Assembly (NCBI GenBank): GCA_024742285.1
Contig: JANSYR010000001.1
Location: 744,001-808,000 of the forward strand
DNA from: a bacterium
Lineage (GTDB): Bacteria > Myxococcota_A > UBA9160 > UBA4427
Direction: 5' to 3'
Length of the DNA stretch: 64,000 bases
Part shown: positions 42,145 to 51,397 of the stretch, piece by piece
Numbering within the stretch: position 1 is the stretch's first letter
How the letters are laid out: every line of letters starts with the position of its first letter
The notes under the pieces: model-generated
Databases searched by the model: none
What the model was told of the DNA's origin: nothing
What the model saw: the letters and a program-made list of their open reading frames with translations, nothing else
Program-made: the position numbers and the translations under genes

Positions 42145-43206
42145 GTGAGTACTCCGACCGCCGTGCTCGGTGCGGGCAGCTTCGGCACTTGCCTGGCGAG
42201 CCTGGGCGCCCGCGAACACGATGTGAAGATCTGGGCCCGCCGCGAGGAAGTGGTGGAGTCGATCAATCGTGACCACCGCAACCCACAGCACCTGACCGAG
42301 TTCGACCTGCCCGAGAGCCTCGAGGCGACGACGGACCTGCGCGACGCCCTCTCCGGCCGCGAGCTCGTGATCGTGGCCGTCCCGAGCACGGCCCTCCGCG
42401 AGGTGATGGAGACCGCCGCGCCCTGGATCGAGCCCGGCGCGATCGTCGTCTCCGCGGTCAAGGGGATCGAGTTCGAGACCGGGCTCACGATGCACGGCAT
42501 CCTCGAGGACGTCCTGCCCGAGGAGCATCATCCTCGGCTCGTCGCCCTGTCCGGGCCGTCCTTTGCGGCCGAGATCGCTCAGCAGCGACCGACCGTCGTG
42601 ACCCTCGCCTGCCGCGAGGAGGCCTACGCGATCTCGGTCCAGGCCACCCTCTCGAGCCCCTGGTTCCGCTGCTACACGAACACCGACGTGATCGGCGTCG
42701 AGATCGCCGGCGCCCTCAAGAACGTGATCGCGATCGCGATCGGCATGTGCGACGCCCAGGAGGGCGGCCACAACGCCCGCGCCGCCCTGATGACCCGCGG
42801 ACTCGCCGAGATCACCCGGATCGGCGTGGCGATGGGAGCGACCCCCGAGACCTTCCTCGGCCTGTCCGGGATGGGCGACCTCCTGCTGACCTGTACGGGC
42901 GACCTCTCCCGCAACCGGCGGGTGGGGCTCGGGCTCGGCGCTGGACGGGGGCTGGAAGAGATCGTCGAGGAGCTCGGTGAGGTCGCAGAGGGCGTCCACA
43001 CGACCCGGGCGGCGGTCCGGCTGGCCGCGCGGCTCGGCGTCGACGCCCCGATCGCGAATCAGGTCCGCGCCGTGCTCGACGGCGAGAAGACGCCGCAGGA
43101 GGCAGGGCTCGCGCTCATGACCCGCCAGCTGAAGAGCGAGCGCGACGCGACCTTCGCGCGCCGCGGAGGAACGGGATTCCGGGTAGGCGAACGCGATCGC
43201 AAATGA
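42145..43206 (+). CDS. gpsA: Glycerol-3-phosphate dehydrogenase [NAD(P)+]
   Basis: A 353-residue enzyme that reduces dihydroxyacetone phosphate to sn-glycerol-3-phosphate for phospholipid synthesis. The Rossmann motif AVLGAGSFGTCLA starts at about residue 6. Other signatures are SAVKGIE, LSGPSFAAEIA, and GVEIAGALKNVIAIAIGM with the catalytic lysine, then TRGLAEITRIG and GLSGMGDLLLTCTG. GTG 42145-42147 gives the usual start just before the Rossmann strand; an ATG at 42112 would add eleven residues. It is transcribed away from the nuo-like cluster. Confidence 0.96.
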   Translation: MSTPTAVLGAGSFGTCLASLGAREHDVKIWARREEVVESINRDHRNPQHLTEFDLPESLEATTDLRDALSGRELVIVAVPSTALREVMETAAPWIEPGAIVVSAVKGIEFETGLTMHGILEDVLPEEHHPRLVALSGPSFAAEIAQQRPTVVTLACREEAYAISVQATLSSPWFRCYTNTDVIGVEIAGALKNVIAIAIGMCDAQEGGHNARAALMTRGLAEITRIGVAMGATPETFLGLSGMGDLLLTCTGDLSRNRRVGLGLGAGRGLEEIVEELGEVAEGVHTTRAAVRLAARLGVDAPIANQVRAVLDGEKTPQEAGLALMTRQLKSERDATFARRGGTGFRVGERDRK

Positions 43207-43270
43207 AATCCGTCCCTCAGGCTGCTCGAGGACGAGCGAAACCCCCCGAAATCGCTAGCGTTCGCGATTC

Positions 43271-43285
43271 TGAAAACGGTTTTCG
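43271..43285 (+). promoter_or_regulatory. Fur-like 7-1-7 inverted repeat upstream of feoAB
   Basis: TGAAAACGGTTTTCG is an inverted repeat with arms TGAAAAC and GTTTTCG around one base (6 of 7 pairs), the spacing of a Fur or iron-regulator box. It lies 45 nt before the feoA start, flanked by GATTC on both sides. Repression under iron-rich conditions is the expected role; this is inference from position and shape. Confidence 0.5.
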
Positions 43286-43329
43286 ATTCGCCGTCTCCGC
43301 GCGCCCGTCTCGTCCCTGATCCCCACGCC

Positions 43330-43581
43330 ATGCCCCCTACCACCACGCTCGACCGCGTCCCGCGCGGAGCCTCGGTCCGCGTCGTCACCGTCGATGGCGG
43401 CGATGCGATCGCGCGCCGACTCGACGATCTCGGGCTGCGCGAAGGGGTCGCCGTCGAGGTCCTGCGCCGTGCGCCGCTCGGCGACCCGACCGTCTTCGAG
43501 CTCCACGGCTATCAGCTCTGCCTGCGCAAGAGCGAGTCCGGGCGGGTTCGGGTCGAACCGGTCGACGGAGCCCCCGCGTGA
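43330..43581 (+). CDS. feoA: Ferrous iron transport accessory protein FeoA
   Basis: An 83-residue SH3-like cytoplasmic protein. Seen features: the N-terminal LDRVPRGASVRVVTVDGGDAIARRLDDLGLREG block typical of the family (split into shorter runs), GVAVEVLRRAPLGDP and the ending strand LCLRKSESGRVRVEP. FeoA is thought to interact with FeoB and regulate Fe2+ uptake. Start ATG 43330. Its stop TGA overlaps the GTG of feoB in GTGA, so the two are translationally coupled. Confidence 0.92.
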   Translation: MPPTTTLDRVPRGASVRVVTVDGGDAIARRLDDLGLREGVAVEVLRRAPLGDPTVFELHGYQLCLRKSESGRVRVEPVDGAPA

Positions 43582-45482
43582 GCGCGACCGCACTCGATCC
43601 CGTCGGCCCCGTCTTCGGCCTGGTCGGCAGCCCGAACGCCGGGAAGACGACGCTCTTCAACGCGCTGACCGGCCTGCGCGCGCGGGTCGGCAACTACCCG
43701 GGCGTGACCGTCGAGCGGCGCGAGGCCCGCCTCGAGCTCGGGGGCCACGACGCGACCCTGATCGACCTCCCCGGGACCTACGGCCTCGAGCCGATCAGCG
43801 CGGACGAAGCCGTCGTCGGCGACGTGCTCGAGGGTCGGATCGAGGGCGCGCCGCAACCGCAGGCGCTGATCGTGGTGGCGGATGCCTGCTCGCTCGCGCG
43901 CACGCTGCCCTTCATCGGCGAGTCGATCCTGCTCGGTCGACCGGTCTGCGTCGTGCTCACGATGCTCGACGAGCTGGCGGCACGCGGCGGCTCGGTCGAC
44001 CTGGAGCGACTCGGGGACGCGCTCGGCGTGCCGGTCGTCGGGGTCGTGGGCCACCGCGGCCGCGGCCTCGGCGCGCTGCGCGCGCTGCTCGAGGCCCCCT
44101 CGGCCTGGAGCGCCCCGGCCGTCCCGCCGCCGGGGGATCGCCGGGAACGCACGGGCTGGGCCGACTCGATCGCCGAGACCGTGATCGTGCAGGCCCCCAC
44201 CCGCCACGCGCTCACCGAACGGATCGACCGACTCGTGCTCCATCCGCTCTGGGGCTCGCTGCTCTTCGCGATCGTCATGATCACGTTCTTCCAGCTGATC
44301 TTCAGCGCCGCCGGGCCCGCGATGGACTGGATCGACGGGGCGATCGTGAGCCTCGGCGAGATCGCACGCGCCTCGCTGCCGGCGGGCTGGCTGGCCGACC
44401 TCGTCGCCGACGGCCTGATCGCCGGCGTCGGCTCGGTGGTGATCTTCCTGCCGCAGATCGTGATCCTCTTCTCGCTCCTCTATCTGCTCGAAGACGTCGG
44501 CTACATGGCCCGGGCCGCCTTCGTGATCGACCGTGTGATGGGCCGGATCGGCCTCGAAGGGCGCTCCTTCGTCGCCCTCCTCTCCTCGTACGCCTGCGCC
44601 GTTCCCGGGATCATGGCGACGCGCACGATCCCCTCGCCCCGCGACCGCCTCGTCACGATCCTGGTCGCGCCGCTCATGACCTGCTCCGCGCGGCTCCCGG
44701 TCTACGCCCTCCTGATCAGCGCCTTCGTGCCCCGACGCGAGGTCTTCGGCCCGATCGGCCTGCAGGGCCTCGTCCTCCTCGGGCTCTACGTGGGTGGCGC
44801 CGCCGCTGCCCTGATCATGGCGGCGTTCCTCAAGCGGACGCTCGTCCCGGGCGACGGGCTCCCCTTCGCCATGGAGCTCCCGACCTATCGCTGGCCGACC
44901 CTGCGCGTCTGGGGCACGCAGGTCTACGAGAGCGCCTGGGCGTTCCTGCGCCGCGCGGGCACCATCATCCTGATCGCCTCGCTCGTGCTCTGGGTCCTGC
45001 TCACCTTCCCCCGCGTCGAAGCGCCCGCCGGCATGGACGAGCAGGCGGCCGCTTCCTACGCCCTCGAACAGAGCGTCGCCGGACGCCTCGGCCACGCGAT
45101 CGAGCCCGCCATCGCCCCCCTCGGCTTCGACTGGAAGATCGGCGTCGGTCTCGTCGCGAGTCTCGCCGCGCGAGAGATCCTCGTCGCGACCCTCGCCCAG
45201 ATCTACGCCGCCGAGCAGACCGACGAGGACGACGGCGGCTCCTCGCTTCGAGAAGCGCTCCGCTCCGATCGCCGACCGGATGGGCGCCTGGTCTTCGACC
45301 CACCGACCGTCGGCGCACTGCTCGTCTTCTTCGTCTTCGCGCTCCAGTGCACGTCGACGATCGCGATCATCAAGCGAGAGACGAATTCCTGGCGCTGGCC
45401 CGCGTTCGCGTTCACGTATCTGTTCGTGCTGGCGTACGTTGCGAGCTTCGCGACCCACCGGCTCGTCGGCGCCCTCGTCTGA
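43578..45482 (+). CDS. feoB: Ferrous iron transporter FeoB
   Basis: A 634-residue inner-membrane Fe2+ permease with an N-terminal G domain. The G1 loop is GSPNAGKTT at 17-25 (usual GNPNSGKTT), G3 is DLPGTYGL and GDVLEGRI follows. The membrane part has two Gate-type repeats, including RAAFVIDRVMGRIGLEGRSFV, SYACAVPGIMATRTI with the conserved cysteine, and KRETNSWRWPAFAF near the end. It is shorter than the E. coli protein (773). No FeoC gene follows. GTG start 43578 overlaps the feoA stop. Confidence 0.95.
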   Translation: MSATALDPVGPVFGLVGSPNAGKTTLFNALTGLRARVGNYPGVTVERREARLELGGHDATLIDLPGTYGLEPISADEAVVGDVLEGRIEGAPQPQALIVVADACSLARTLPFIGESILLGRPVCVVLTMLDELAARGGSVDLERLGDALGVPVVGVVGHRGRGLGALRALLEAPSAWSAPAVPPPGDRRERTGWADSIAETVIVQAPTRHALTERIDRLVLHPLWGSLLFAIVMITFFQLIFSAAGPAMDWIDGAIVSLGEIARASLPAGWLADLVADGLIAGVGSVVIFLPQIVILFSLLYLLEDVGYMARAAFVIDRVMGRIGLEGRSFVALLSSYACAVPGIMATRTIPSPRDRLVTILVAPLMTCSARLPVYALLISAFVPRREVFGPIGLQGLVLLGLYVGGAAAALIMAAFLKRTLVPGDGLPFAMELPTYRWPTLRVWGTQVYESAWAFLRRAGTIILIASLVLWVLLTFPRVEAPAGMDEQAAASYALEQSVAGRLGHAIEPAIAPLGFDWKIGVGLVASLAAREILVATLAQIYAAEQTDEDDGGSSLREALRSDRRPDGRLVFDPPTVGALLVFFVFALQCTSTIAIIKRETNSWRWPAFAFTYLFVLAYVASFATHRLVGALV

Positions 45483-45530
45483 CGCGACGCCCCGATCCTT
45501 CGCGATCGCCGAATCGGCTATCCTCGCGCC

Positions 45531-46409
45531 ATGGCCACCCAGCCCCTCCTTCGCCGGTTCCGCACCGTCTCGGCCGTCGCTCTCGCCGTCGCTCTCTGTG
45601 GGGTCGCGACCGGCTGCGCGACGCGCAACGTCCGCCACAACGTCCAGGACGACTACCTGACGATCGTCGACCTCGTGCGCGAAGTGCGCGGGTTCACGAC
45701 CCAGGAGCAGGGCTTCGAGCACCCGGCCATCATCTCGCCGACCCGCCTCTCGAACATCCTGCGCGCCCTCGAGGTCGAGATGCAGACCGACGAGGGCACG
45801 ATCCGCCAGCCGGCGATCCACCCGGCGATCGTGAATCGCGTCTCCGAGTCGCTCTCCGCCGCCCTCGAGAAGGCGTCGCCGGACGAAGAGGTCGCGGTCC
45901 GGGCGATCCGCAAGCAGCGCCGACTCGGCGTGCTCGACACCAAGTACCTGACGAGCTTCCTCGCGCACGTGAAGGACGAGCAGCTCTATCTGGCGATCCG
46001 CCGAGTCGACTGGCCGCTTCCTCCCGGCGCCGAGACGACGAAGACCAAGAACGTGCTCCCGGATCCGATCCGGGAGCGGCGATCGATGAACTTCCGGGTC
46101 GTGACCGGCGAGCCGATCTACTTCGCCGGCCCGCAGGATCTCGAAATCGACTGGCGCAACGAGGCCTTCGAGACCGCTTTCCACCTCCCCGGAACGACCA
46201 AGGGCCGCAAGCGCAAGCGCGAGGTCCTCGAGAGCTCCCGCATTCCGAGACAGGAGTTCGCGCCGCCGGCCGGACAGGCCGTCGGGCTGGAGGAGCTGAC
46301 GCCGGAACAGCTCCGCGCGCTCGCCGATCTCGAAGAGGATCGTCGGGAGGGTCGGATCACGGAGACCGCGTACCAGCGGGAGCGCCGCCAGCTGCTTCGC
46401 AAGCGCTAG
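45531..46409 (+). CDS. Hypothetical lipoprotein with SHOCT-like C-terminus
   Basis: A 292-residue protein with a lipoprotein signal (hydrophobic 12-28 ending in GCATR, cysteine near 29). The middle contains EMQTDEGTIRQPAIHPAIV and AIRKQRRLGVLDTKYLTSFL; the last 35 residues (ALADLEEDRREGRITETAYQ and on) look like a SHOCT domain, a short alpha-hairpin found at the end of many membrane proteins. No function was recognised. Positioned after feoB with no clear operon link. A gene-end hairpin repeat follows its stop. Confidence 0.72.
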   Translation: MATQPLLRRFRTVSAVALAVALCGVATGCATRNVRHNVQDDYLTIVDLVREVRGFTTQEQGFEHPAIISPTRLSNILRALEVEMQTDEGTIRQPAIHPAIVNRVSESLSAALEKASPDEEVAVRAIRKQRRLGVLDTKYLTSFLAHVKDEQLYLAIRRVDWPLPPGAETTKTKNVLPDPIRERRSMNFRVVTGEPIYFAGPQDLEIDWRNEAFETAFHLPGTTKGRKRKREVLESSRIPRQEFAPPAGQAVGLEELTPEQLRALADLEEDRREGRITETAYQRERRQLLRKR

Positions 46410-46425
46410 CGCGTCCTTTTCCTGG

Positions 46426-46484
46426 GCGCGCGCGGGGCGCGCTGTCAGCGAGCGGAGCTCGCTGACCGCTGAGGGCTCCTTCTC
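46426..46484 (+). repeat. Gene-end double-hairpin repeat, copy 3
   Basis: Seventeen nt past the stop of the lipoprotein gene: an inverted repeat around GCGCGCGCGGGGCGCGC, then GTCAGCGAGC and GCTCGCTGAC, ten perfect pairs around GGA (46444-46466), then CCGCTGAGGGCTCCTTCTC. Related to the copies at 5712-5828 and 58648-58702, all in sense orientation. The rest of 46410-46702 shows no gene. Confidence 0.7.
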
Positions 46485-46702
46485 GGGGTGAACTCGGGCC
46501 CTCGCTCGACCGATACGACTTCGACCGTCCGGGTCCCGGCTCGGGATGCGGCAGGTCGGGTGCGGGTGGGGCGCAGCGTGGCGGTTTGGGAGCGGTCCCC
46601 GCGTGGATTTTGACCGCTACCTTCGGCCGCTTTCGTAGCACTCACCCCTGATCGTGGGGTCTCTCTCGAGGGGACCTGACCGACACAGGAGTTCGCCTTC
46701 AG

Positions 46703-49700
46703 ATGACCATCTTCCTCCAGATCCTGGGCATCGGCATCCTCGCCGTCATCGGCTTCCGGATGCCCAAGGGCAGCACCGCGCGCACGCGGATCTTCACTGC
46801 CCTCAAGGCGTGGATCACGGTCTTCGCGTTCTGGATGCTCTTCAGCCACGAGATCGACGGCAAGAGCGTGCTCGAGCTGATCATCGAGAAGGTCGAGCAG
46901 ATCGACCCGGTCACCTTCTGGACCTTCACGCTGATCGCGACGGGCATCAAGGTGATCGGCATGCTGTCGTCGATGTTCCGCTGGATCCTGATGCTGCGCG
47001 GTCAGGGGATCGAGCTGCCCTTCCGACACATCTTCGGCTCCTTCCTGATCGGCCGCTTCATCGGCACCTTCCTCCCCTCCACCGCCGGCCTCGACGGCTA
47101 CACCCTCTTCGATGCCGCGCGCTTCTCGGGCAAGACCGTCGAGGTCACCGCCGCGAAATTCGTGGAGAAGGTCTGCGGCTTCTCCGGCGTCTTCCTCACC
47201 TTCCTGGTCACGCTCCCCTTCGGCATCGCCATCTTCGGCGACAACGCCACGCTCTTCGCGTCGATCTCGATTCCGATCGCGGCCGGTGTGATCTCCGCCC
47301 TGATCGTCGTCCTCCTCTTTCCCGGCTTCGTGCAGTGGATCCTCGAGACCGTCCCGCTCCCCGCGAAGGCACGGATCGCCGGCCTCGTCAGCCGGATCTC
47401 GACGTCCGCCGCGGCCTATCGCGGTCGCCCGGGTCTCGTCTTCCAGATCCTCTTCTTCTCGTTCCTCGTCCACTTCACGACCGCCGCGATGTACTACTTC
47501 ACGGCGCTGGCGATCAGTGCGGAAGGCGCCGAGTTCTGGACCGTGACCTTCGGCTCGTCGATCCAGATCTTCGCGACGGTGATCAGCCCCTTCACGATCG
47601 CCGGTGAGGGCATCCGTGAGGCGGCGCAGCTCGTCCTGCTCGGCGAGCAGATCGGCGAAGCCGAGGCCGTCGTCTCCGCCGCGCTCGGCTTCTGGGCGGC
47701 GGAAGCACCCACCCTCTTCGGCTTCTTCTTCTGGTGGGCCCGCGGCGACGACTACCGCCCGGCCTACGCCAAGGTCGACGGCGTCCAGGTCGACTACGAA
47801 GCGGCGGCGGCCGCCGCGGCGTCCCTCGAAGAGGACGTCGACGTGACGGCGGGTGAGGAAGCCGCGACGCCCCTCGGCGAGCGCCTGTGGCGCGCGCCGG
47901 CCGCCGGTGCCTTCGCGGGCATCCTCGCCGGGATCGTGCTCGGCCTCGGCGAGGCGATCACCATCTACCAGGGCGGCCTCGGAACCGAGAGCCAGGTCTT
48001 CTGGTTCGGCCCTTTCCTCTGGGCTTCGGTCCTCGGTGGACTCTCGATCCTGGGCGGCCTGTTCCTGGCGACCCTCCCGATGGACAAGAAGGAGCTCGGT
48101 CACTGGGTCTTCCGCCTGGGCTTCGGCGCCTGTCTGATCCCCTTCGGCCTCTTCGTCGTACTCTTCCGACTGCGCCGCGACGTCTACCTCGAGCAGATGC
48201 CCCCGATCGGGGTGATCGCCCTCGTCCTGATCGCCGCCACGCTCCTGCTGGCGTTGATCCTGGGTCCGATGCGTCGCGTGGTCGAGCCGATCGCCGAGCG
48301 GATCACGAGCCCGATCGCCCCGATCGCCCTCTTCCTGGTCGGCGTGTTCGGCCTCGGCGGAGCGCTCTCGCTGGCCTTCGCGCCGGCATCCACCGAGCGG
48401 GCCGAGAAGAACGGGATCACGGCGGGGCTCGAGTCGAGACCGAACGTGATCCTGGTGATGGTCGATACGCTTCGCGCGGATCATCTCTCCTGCTACGGGA
48501 GCGACGTGTCCACGCCGAACCTCTGTCGCCTCGCCGAGGACGGCACGATCTACCAGGGCTTCTCCCACGCCTCGTGGACGAAGCCCGCGACCGCGTCGCT
48601 CATCACGTCGACCCTTCCTTCGACGCACAACGCCATGTCCAAGCCGTCGTCGCTGTCCGGGGACCTCGTGCTGATCCCGGAGGCGCTCCAGGAAGCGGGG
48701 TACACGACCGGCGGAATCGTCTCGAACGTCAATCTGGCCGAGAGCTTCGGCTTCGCCCAGGGCTACGACGACTACTACTACCTGGGGCCCGACTATCTCT
48801 TCGGGGCCGAGGAGTCGAGCTCGAAGCTGATCTCCTACCAGCTCGGCCGACAGATCGCGCTCGGCGTGTTCGGCGGCGACGAGGTCTACTTCAACGACTT
48901 CTATCAGGACTCCGAGGTCGTGAACGGCGTCGCCGAAGGCTGGCTCGACGCGCACGCGGACGAGCGTTTCTTCCTCTTCGTCCACTACATGGATCCCCAC
49001 GATCCCTACTTCGAGCACCCCTACAACGGCTACGGCGTGGCGCGCGTCTCGATGCCCGAGCCCGAGCCGGAGATGGCGGCGGAGCTGAAGGACCTCTATC
49101 GCGGCGAGATCGAGTACCTCGACGCGAACTTCGGAAAGCTCCTCGCGAAGCTCGAATCCGAAGGCGTCTACGACGACACGGTGATCGTGCTGACCGCCGA
49201 CCACGGCGAGGAGTTCCACGAGCACGGCGGCTTCTGGCACGGCCTGACGCTCTACGACGAGCAGATCCACGTGCCGCTCGTGATCAAGTGGGCGAACGGC
49301 GTCGAAGGCCCCTCGAACGGCGCCGACTCGGGGATCGCGCGACTGATCGACGTCGGCCCGACGCTGCTCGGGACCGCGGGCGTCCCCGTTCCGGGCACGA
49401 TGCAGGGCATCGACCTCCGGACCCCCTTCGCCTCGCGCCTCGAGAAGGACCAGCAGGTCTTCGCCGAAGAGGATCACGAGGGCAACGTCCTCTGGGCGCT
49501 GCGGACCGAGGACGAGAAGCTGATCGTCGCGAACGCGGGGAACCCGCGGAAGCTGCCGGAGCGGGCGTACTTCGACATCTCGAGCGATCCGCTCGAGCTG
49601 GATCCCTACGAAGATCCCGAGGCCGAGGCCCACCTCGAGGAGCTCGCCGAGTTCCAGCGCCAGGCCGCCCTCGGCCAGGCGGTCCAGGGCGAGGACGTCG

Positions 49701-49771
49701 AGATGGACCTCCAGACCTGCCAGCGCCTCAAGGCGATCGGCTACGTCGAAGACTGCTCGCACCTGCAGTAG
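46703..49771 (+). CDS. Flippase-like membrane domain fused to alkaline-phosphatase/sulfatase domain
   Basis: A 1022-residue fusion. Residues 1-350 are a polytopic LPG_synthase_TM/UPF0104-type domain (RHIFGSFLIGRFIGTFLPST, GEGIREAAQLVLLGE); residues 390-575 add more helices; residues 580-1022 are a periplasmic alkaline-phosphatase-superfamily domain starting RPNVILVMVDTLRADHLSCYG. The metal sites LTADHGEEFHEHGGFWHG are clear. The nucleophile position, C/S-x-P-S-R in sulfatases, reads T626-K-P-A-T, so no formylglycine can form; a Thr nucleophile is the style of phospho- or phosphoethanolamine transferases. It may move and modify a lipid or envelope glycan. ATG 46703-46705. Confidence 0.85.
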   Translation: MTIFLQILGIGILAVIGFRMPKGSTARTRIFTALKAWITVFAFWMLFSHEIDGKSVLELIIEKVEQIDPVTFWTFTLIATGIKVIGMLSSMFRWILMLRGQGIELPFRHIFGSFLIGRFIGTFLPSTAGLDGYTLFDAARFSGKTVEVTAAKFVEKVCGFSGVFLTFLVTLPFGIAIFGDNATLFASISIPIAAGVISALIVVLLFPGFVQWILETVPLPAKARIAGLVSRISTSAAAYRGRPGLVFQILFFSFLVHFTTAAMYYFTALAISAEGAEFWTVTFGSSIQIFATVISPFTIAGEGIREAAQLVLLGEQIGEAEAVVSAALGFWAAEAPTLFGFFFWWARGDDYRPAYAKVDGVQVDYEAAAAAAASLEEDVDVTAGEEAATPLGERLWRAPAAGAFAGILAGIVLGLGEAITIYQGGLGTESQVFWFGPFLWASVLGGLSILGGLFLATLPMDKKELGHWVFRLGFGACLIPFGLFVVLFRLRRDVYLEQMPPIGVIALVLIAATLLLALILGPMRRVVEPIAERITSPIAPIALFLVGVFGLGGALSLAFAPASTERAEKNGITAGLESRPNVILVMVDTLRADHLSCYGSDVSTPNLCRLAEDGTIYQGFSHASWTKPATASLITSTLPSTHNAMSKPSSLSGDLVLIPEALQEAGYTTGGIVSNVNLAESFGFAQGYDDYYYLGPDYLFGAEESSSKLISYQLGRQIALGVFGGDEVYFNDFYQDSEVVNGVAEGWLDAHADERFFLFVHYMDPHDPYFEHPYNGYGVARVSMPEPEPEMAAELKDLYRGEIEYLDANFGKLLAKLESEGVYDDTVIVLTADHGEEFHEHGGFWHGLTLYDEQIHVPLVIKWANGVEGPSNGADSGIARLIDVGPTLLGTAGVPVPGTMQGIDLRTPFASRLEKDQQVFAEEDHEGNVLWALRTEDEKLIVANAGNPRKLPERAYFDISSDPLELDPYEDPEAEAHLEELAEFQRQAALGQAVQGEDVEMDLQTCQRLKAIGYVEDCSHLQ

Positions 49772-49789
49772 GCGAGCGCGCCGGGACGC

Positions 49790-50449
49790 CTAGCGAAGCC
49801 CCAACCAGCCCGGAAGCGCCGCCATCGAGTCGAGCCGCGCGATCGCCCGTGAGAAGTCCGCACCCGCGGTCAGCTCGTTCGGGATCGCGATGCACGCCAT
49901 GCCCGCGTCGGTCGCCGACACGAGCCCCCGCTCCGTATCCTCGATCACGAGACAGCGCGACGGCTCGACGCCAATCCGTTTCGCCGCCACGAGGTACGGG
50001 TCCGGATGCGGCTTGTGCCGCGCGTAGTCGCCATCCGCGAGCACGAACTCGAAGTTCGGCACGAGCCCCGTCTGCACGTGGATCTCGTCGAAGTGGTCCC
50101 GGCTCGAACTCGTGACGATCGCCTTGGGGCATACGCCCCGAAGCGCCTCCATCGTGTCGTGCACCCCGTCGAGGACACGCACGCCCTCACGGATCAATGC
50201 GTTGTAGCGCCCGCCCCGAACGCGTCGCATCTCGAGGATCTCCTCGTCGGAGATCCCCTTCTCGCTCACGAGCTCGAAGACCGTCCGCCCCTGGCGCATC
50301 GTCCAGTCGTGATAGAGCTCGACCTGGAGGTCGATCCCGACCGTGGCGAGGATCTCCTGCGTCGCCTGGAAGAAGAGCGGCTCCGTGTCGACGAGGATCC
50401 CGTCGTTGTCGAAGAAGATCGCCTCGTAGCGATCGAGCCTACTCGTCAT
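49790..50449 (-). CDS. HAD-superfamily hydrolase (beta-PGM-like)
   Basis: A 219-residue HAD phosphatase. Motif I is [12 protein letters not shown] with the nucleophile and acid Asp; the cap domain is a small helical C1 type; motif II is SSSRDH, motif III contains the Lys in [10 protein letters not shown], and motif IV is VIEDTERGL. The layout matches beta-phosphoglucomutase and phosphoglycolate-phosphatase-like enzymes; substrate is not known. The start ATG 50447-50449 overlaps the end of msrB by 11 nt, so the two genes are translationally coupled. Confidence 0.9.
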   Translation of the reverse strand: MTSRLDRYEAIFFDNDGILVDTEPLFFQATQEILATVGIDLQVELYHDWTMRQGRTVFELVSEKGISDEEILEMRRVRGGRYNALIREGVRVLDGVHDTMEALRGVCPKAIVTSSSRDHFDEIHVQTGLVPNFEFVLADGDYARHKPHPDPYLVAAKRIGVEPSRCLVIEDTERGLVSATDAGMACIAIPNELTAGADFSRAIARLDSMAALPGWLGLR

Positions 50450-50846
50450 CCTTCTTCAGGTTGAGCGACGCCGAGTTCATGCAGTACCGCAGACCGGTCG
50501 GCTGCGGGCCGTCCGGGAAGACGTGCCCGAGATGCGCGTCGCACTTCGCGCAGACCGATTCGGTGCGAACCATGCCGTGGGAGCTGTCGACGATCTCGCC
50601 GACGGCGTCCTCGGCGACGGGCTGGTAGAAGCTCGGCCAGCCGGTGCCCGAGTCGTATTTCGTCTCCGAGCGGAAGAGCGGCGCATCGCAGCAGATGCAG
50701 TGGTAGGTCCCACTCGCCTTCTCGTCCCAGTAGCGGCCGGTGAACGCGCGCTCGGTCGCCGAGCAGCGAGCGACCTGGAACTCCTCTTCGGAGAGCTGCT
50801 CGCGCCATTCCTCGTCGGTCCGCGTCACCTTGTCGTCGTTCGCCAT
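50439..50846 (-). CDS. msrB: Peptide-methionine (R)-S-oxide reductase MsrB
   Basis: A 135-residue enzyme that reduces methionine-R-sulfoxide in proteins. The zinc site is C50, C53, C99 and C102 (CICC and CAKC); the catalytic cysteine is C122 in [20 protein letters not shown] is the family substrate loop. This is the cysteine form, not selenocysteine. Cytosolic, reduced by thioredoxin. Start ATG 50844-50846. Its gene overlaps the HAD hydrolase gene downstream. Confidence 0.97.
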   Translation of the reverse strand: MANDDKVTRTDEEWREQLSEEEFQVARCSATERAFTGRYWDEKASGTYHCICCDAPLFRSETKYDSGTGWPSFYQPVAEDAVGEIVDSSHGMVRTESVCAKCDAHLGHVFPDGPQPTGLRYCMNSASLNLKKDDE

Positions 50847-50936
50847 CGTCGTTCTCCTCGATCCTTCGATCCCTTGATTCGTCCACGCGGACGATCCGGT
50901 TACACGGGACTCTATCCGCGCCTGGACGACGCGGGC

Positions 50937-51353
50937 CTACCCCTCGTCGAGCGAGACGCGGATCGCGCTGCCCGTCGCCTCGAGCCGGACCACGCGTGGA
51001 TTCTCGCCCTCCTCACGGAAGCGCATCTTCACGATCATCAGCTTCCCGAGCCCGGAGGCGCCGACGCCTTCCTCCACGCCGCCCGGCCAGGCCGCCGTGA
51101 TCGGCTGGCCCAGCAGGCGCCACCAGGGCTCCTCTTCGTCGAGGGACCCGAGTCCATCCGGGAGTCCCTCCCGATCCCCGATCCCGGCGATCTCGAGCCC
51201 ATCGTCCGACGGCGCAACCACGACCCTTCCGACGTCGAAGGTCAGCGCGAGCACGCCCACCGACGAACCCGCCCGGTCGCCCTCGGCCCGGAGGATCTTG
51301 CCCCGCGCCTCGGCGACGCGCTCGAGGATCTGGAGTCCTTCCTGCATCGACAT
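50937..51353 (-). CDS. Hypothetical protein, possible DUF6334-like
   Basis: A 138-residue protein of mixed beta strands. Recognisable pieces: ALTFDVGRVVVAPSDDGLEIAG, EEEPWWRLLGQPITAAWPGG, and KMRFREEGENPRVVRLEATG near the C-terminus. The layout resembles DUF6334-like proteins, but I am not sure of the family and give no function. ATG 51351-51353 (or 51345-51347) is the likely start; no strong ribosome site. The next gene is divergent (XRE-like, 51398). Confidence 0.55.
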   Translation of the reverse strand: MSMQEGLQILERVAEARGKILRAEGDRAGSSVGVLALTFDVGRVVVAPSDDGLEIAGIGDREGLPDGLGSLDEEEPWWRLLGQPITAAWPGGVEEGVGASGLGKLMIVKMRFREEGENPRVVRLEATGSAIRVSLDEG

Positions 51354-51397
51354 GCCGGGGAGTCTACACTGGCTCGCCCCGCCCGACCGGAGCCCCC

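Noticed and set aside
46703-49771. Annotation as a formylglycine sulfatase.
   Set aside because: The CxPSR/SxPSR motif is missing; the site reads T-K-P-A-T.
50439-50846. MsrB as a selenoprotein, given selB nearby.
   Set aside because: The catalytic codon is TGT or TGC (Cys122), not TGA, and the frame is intact.
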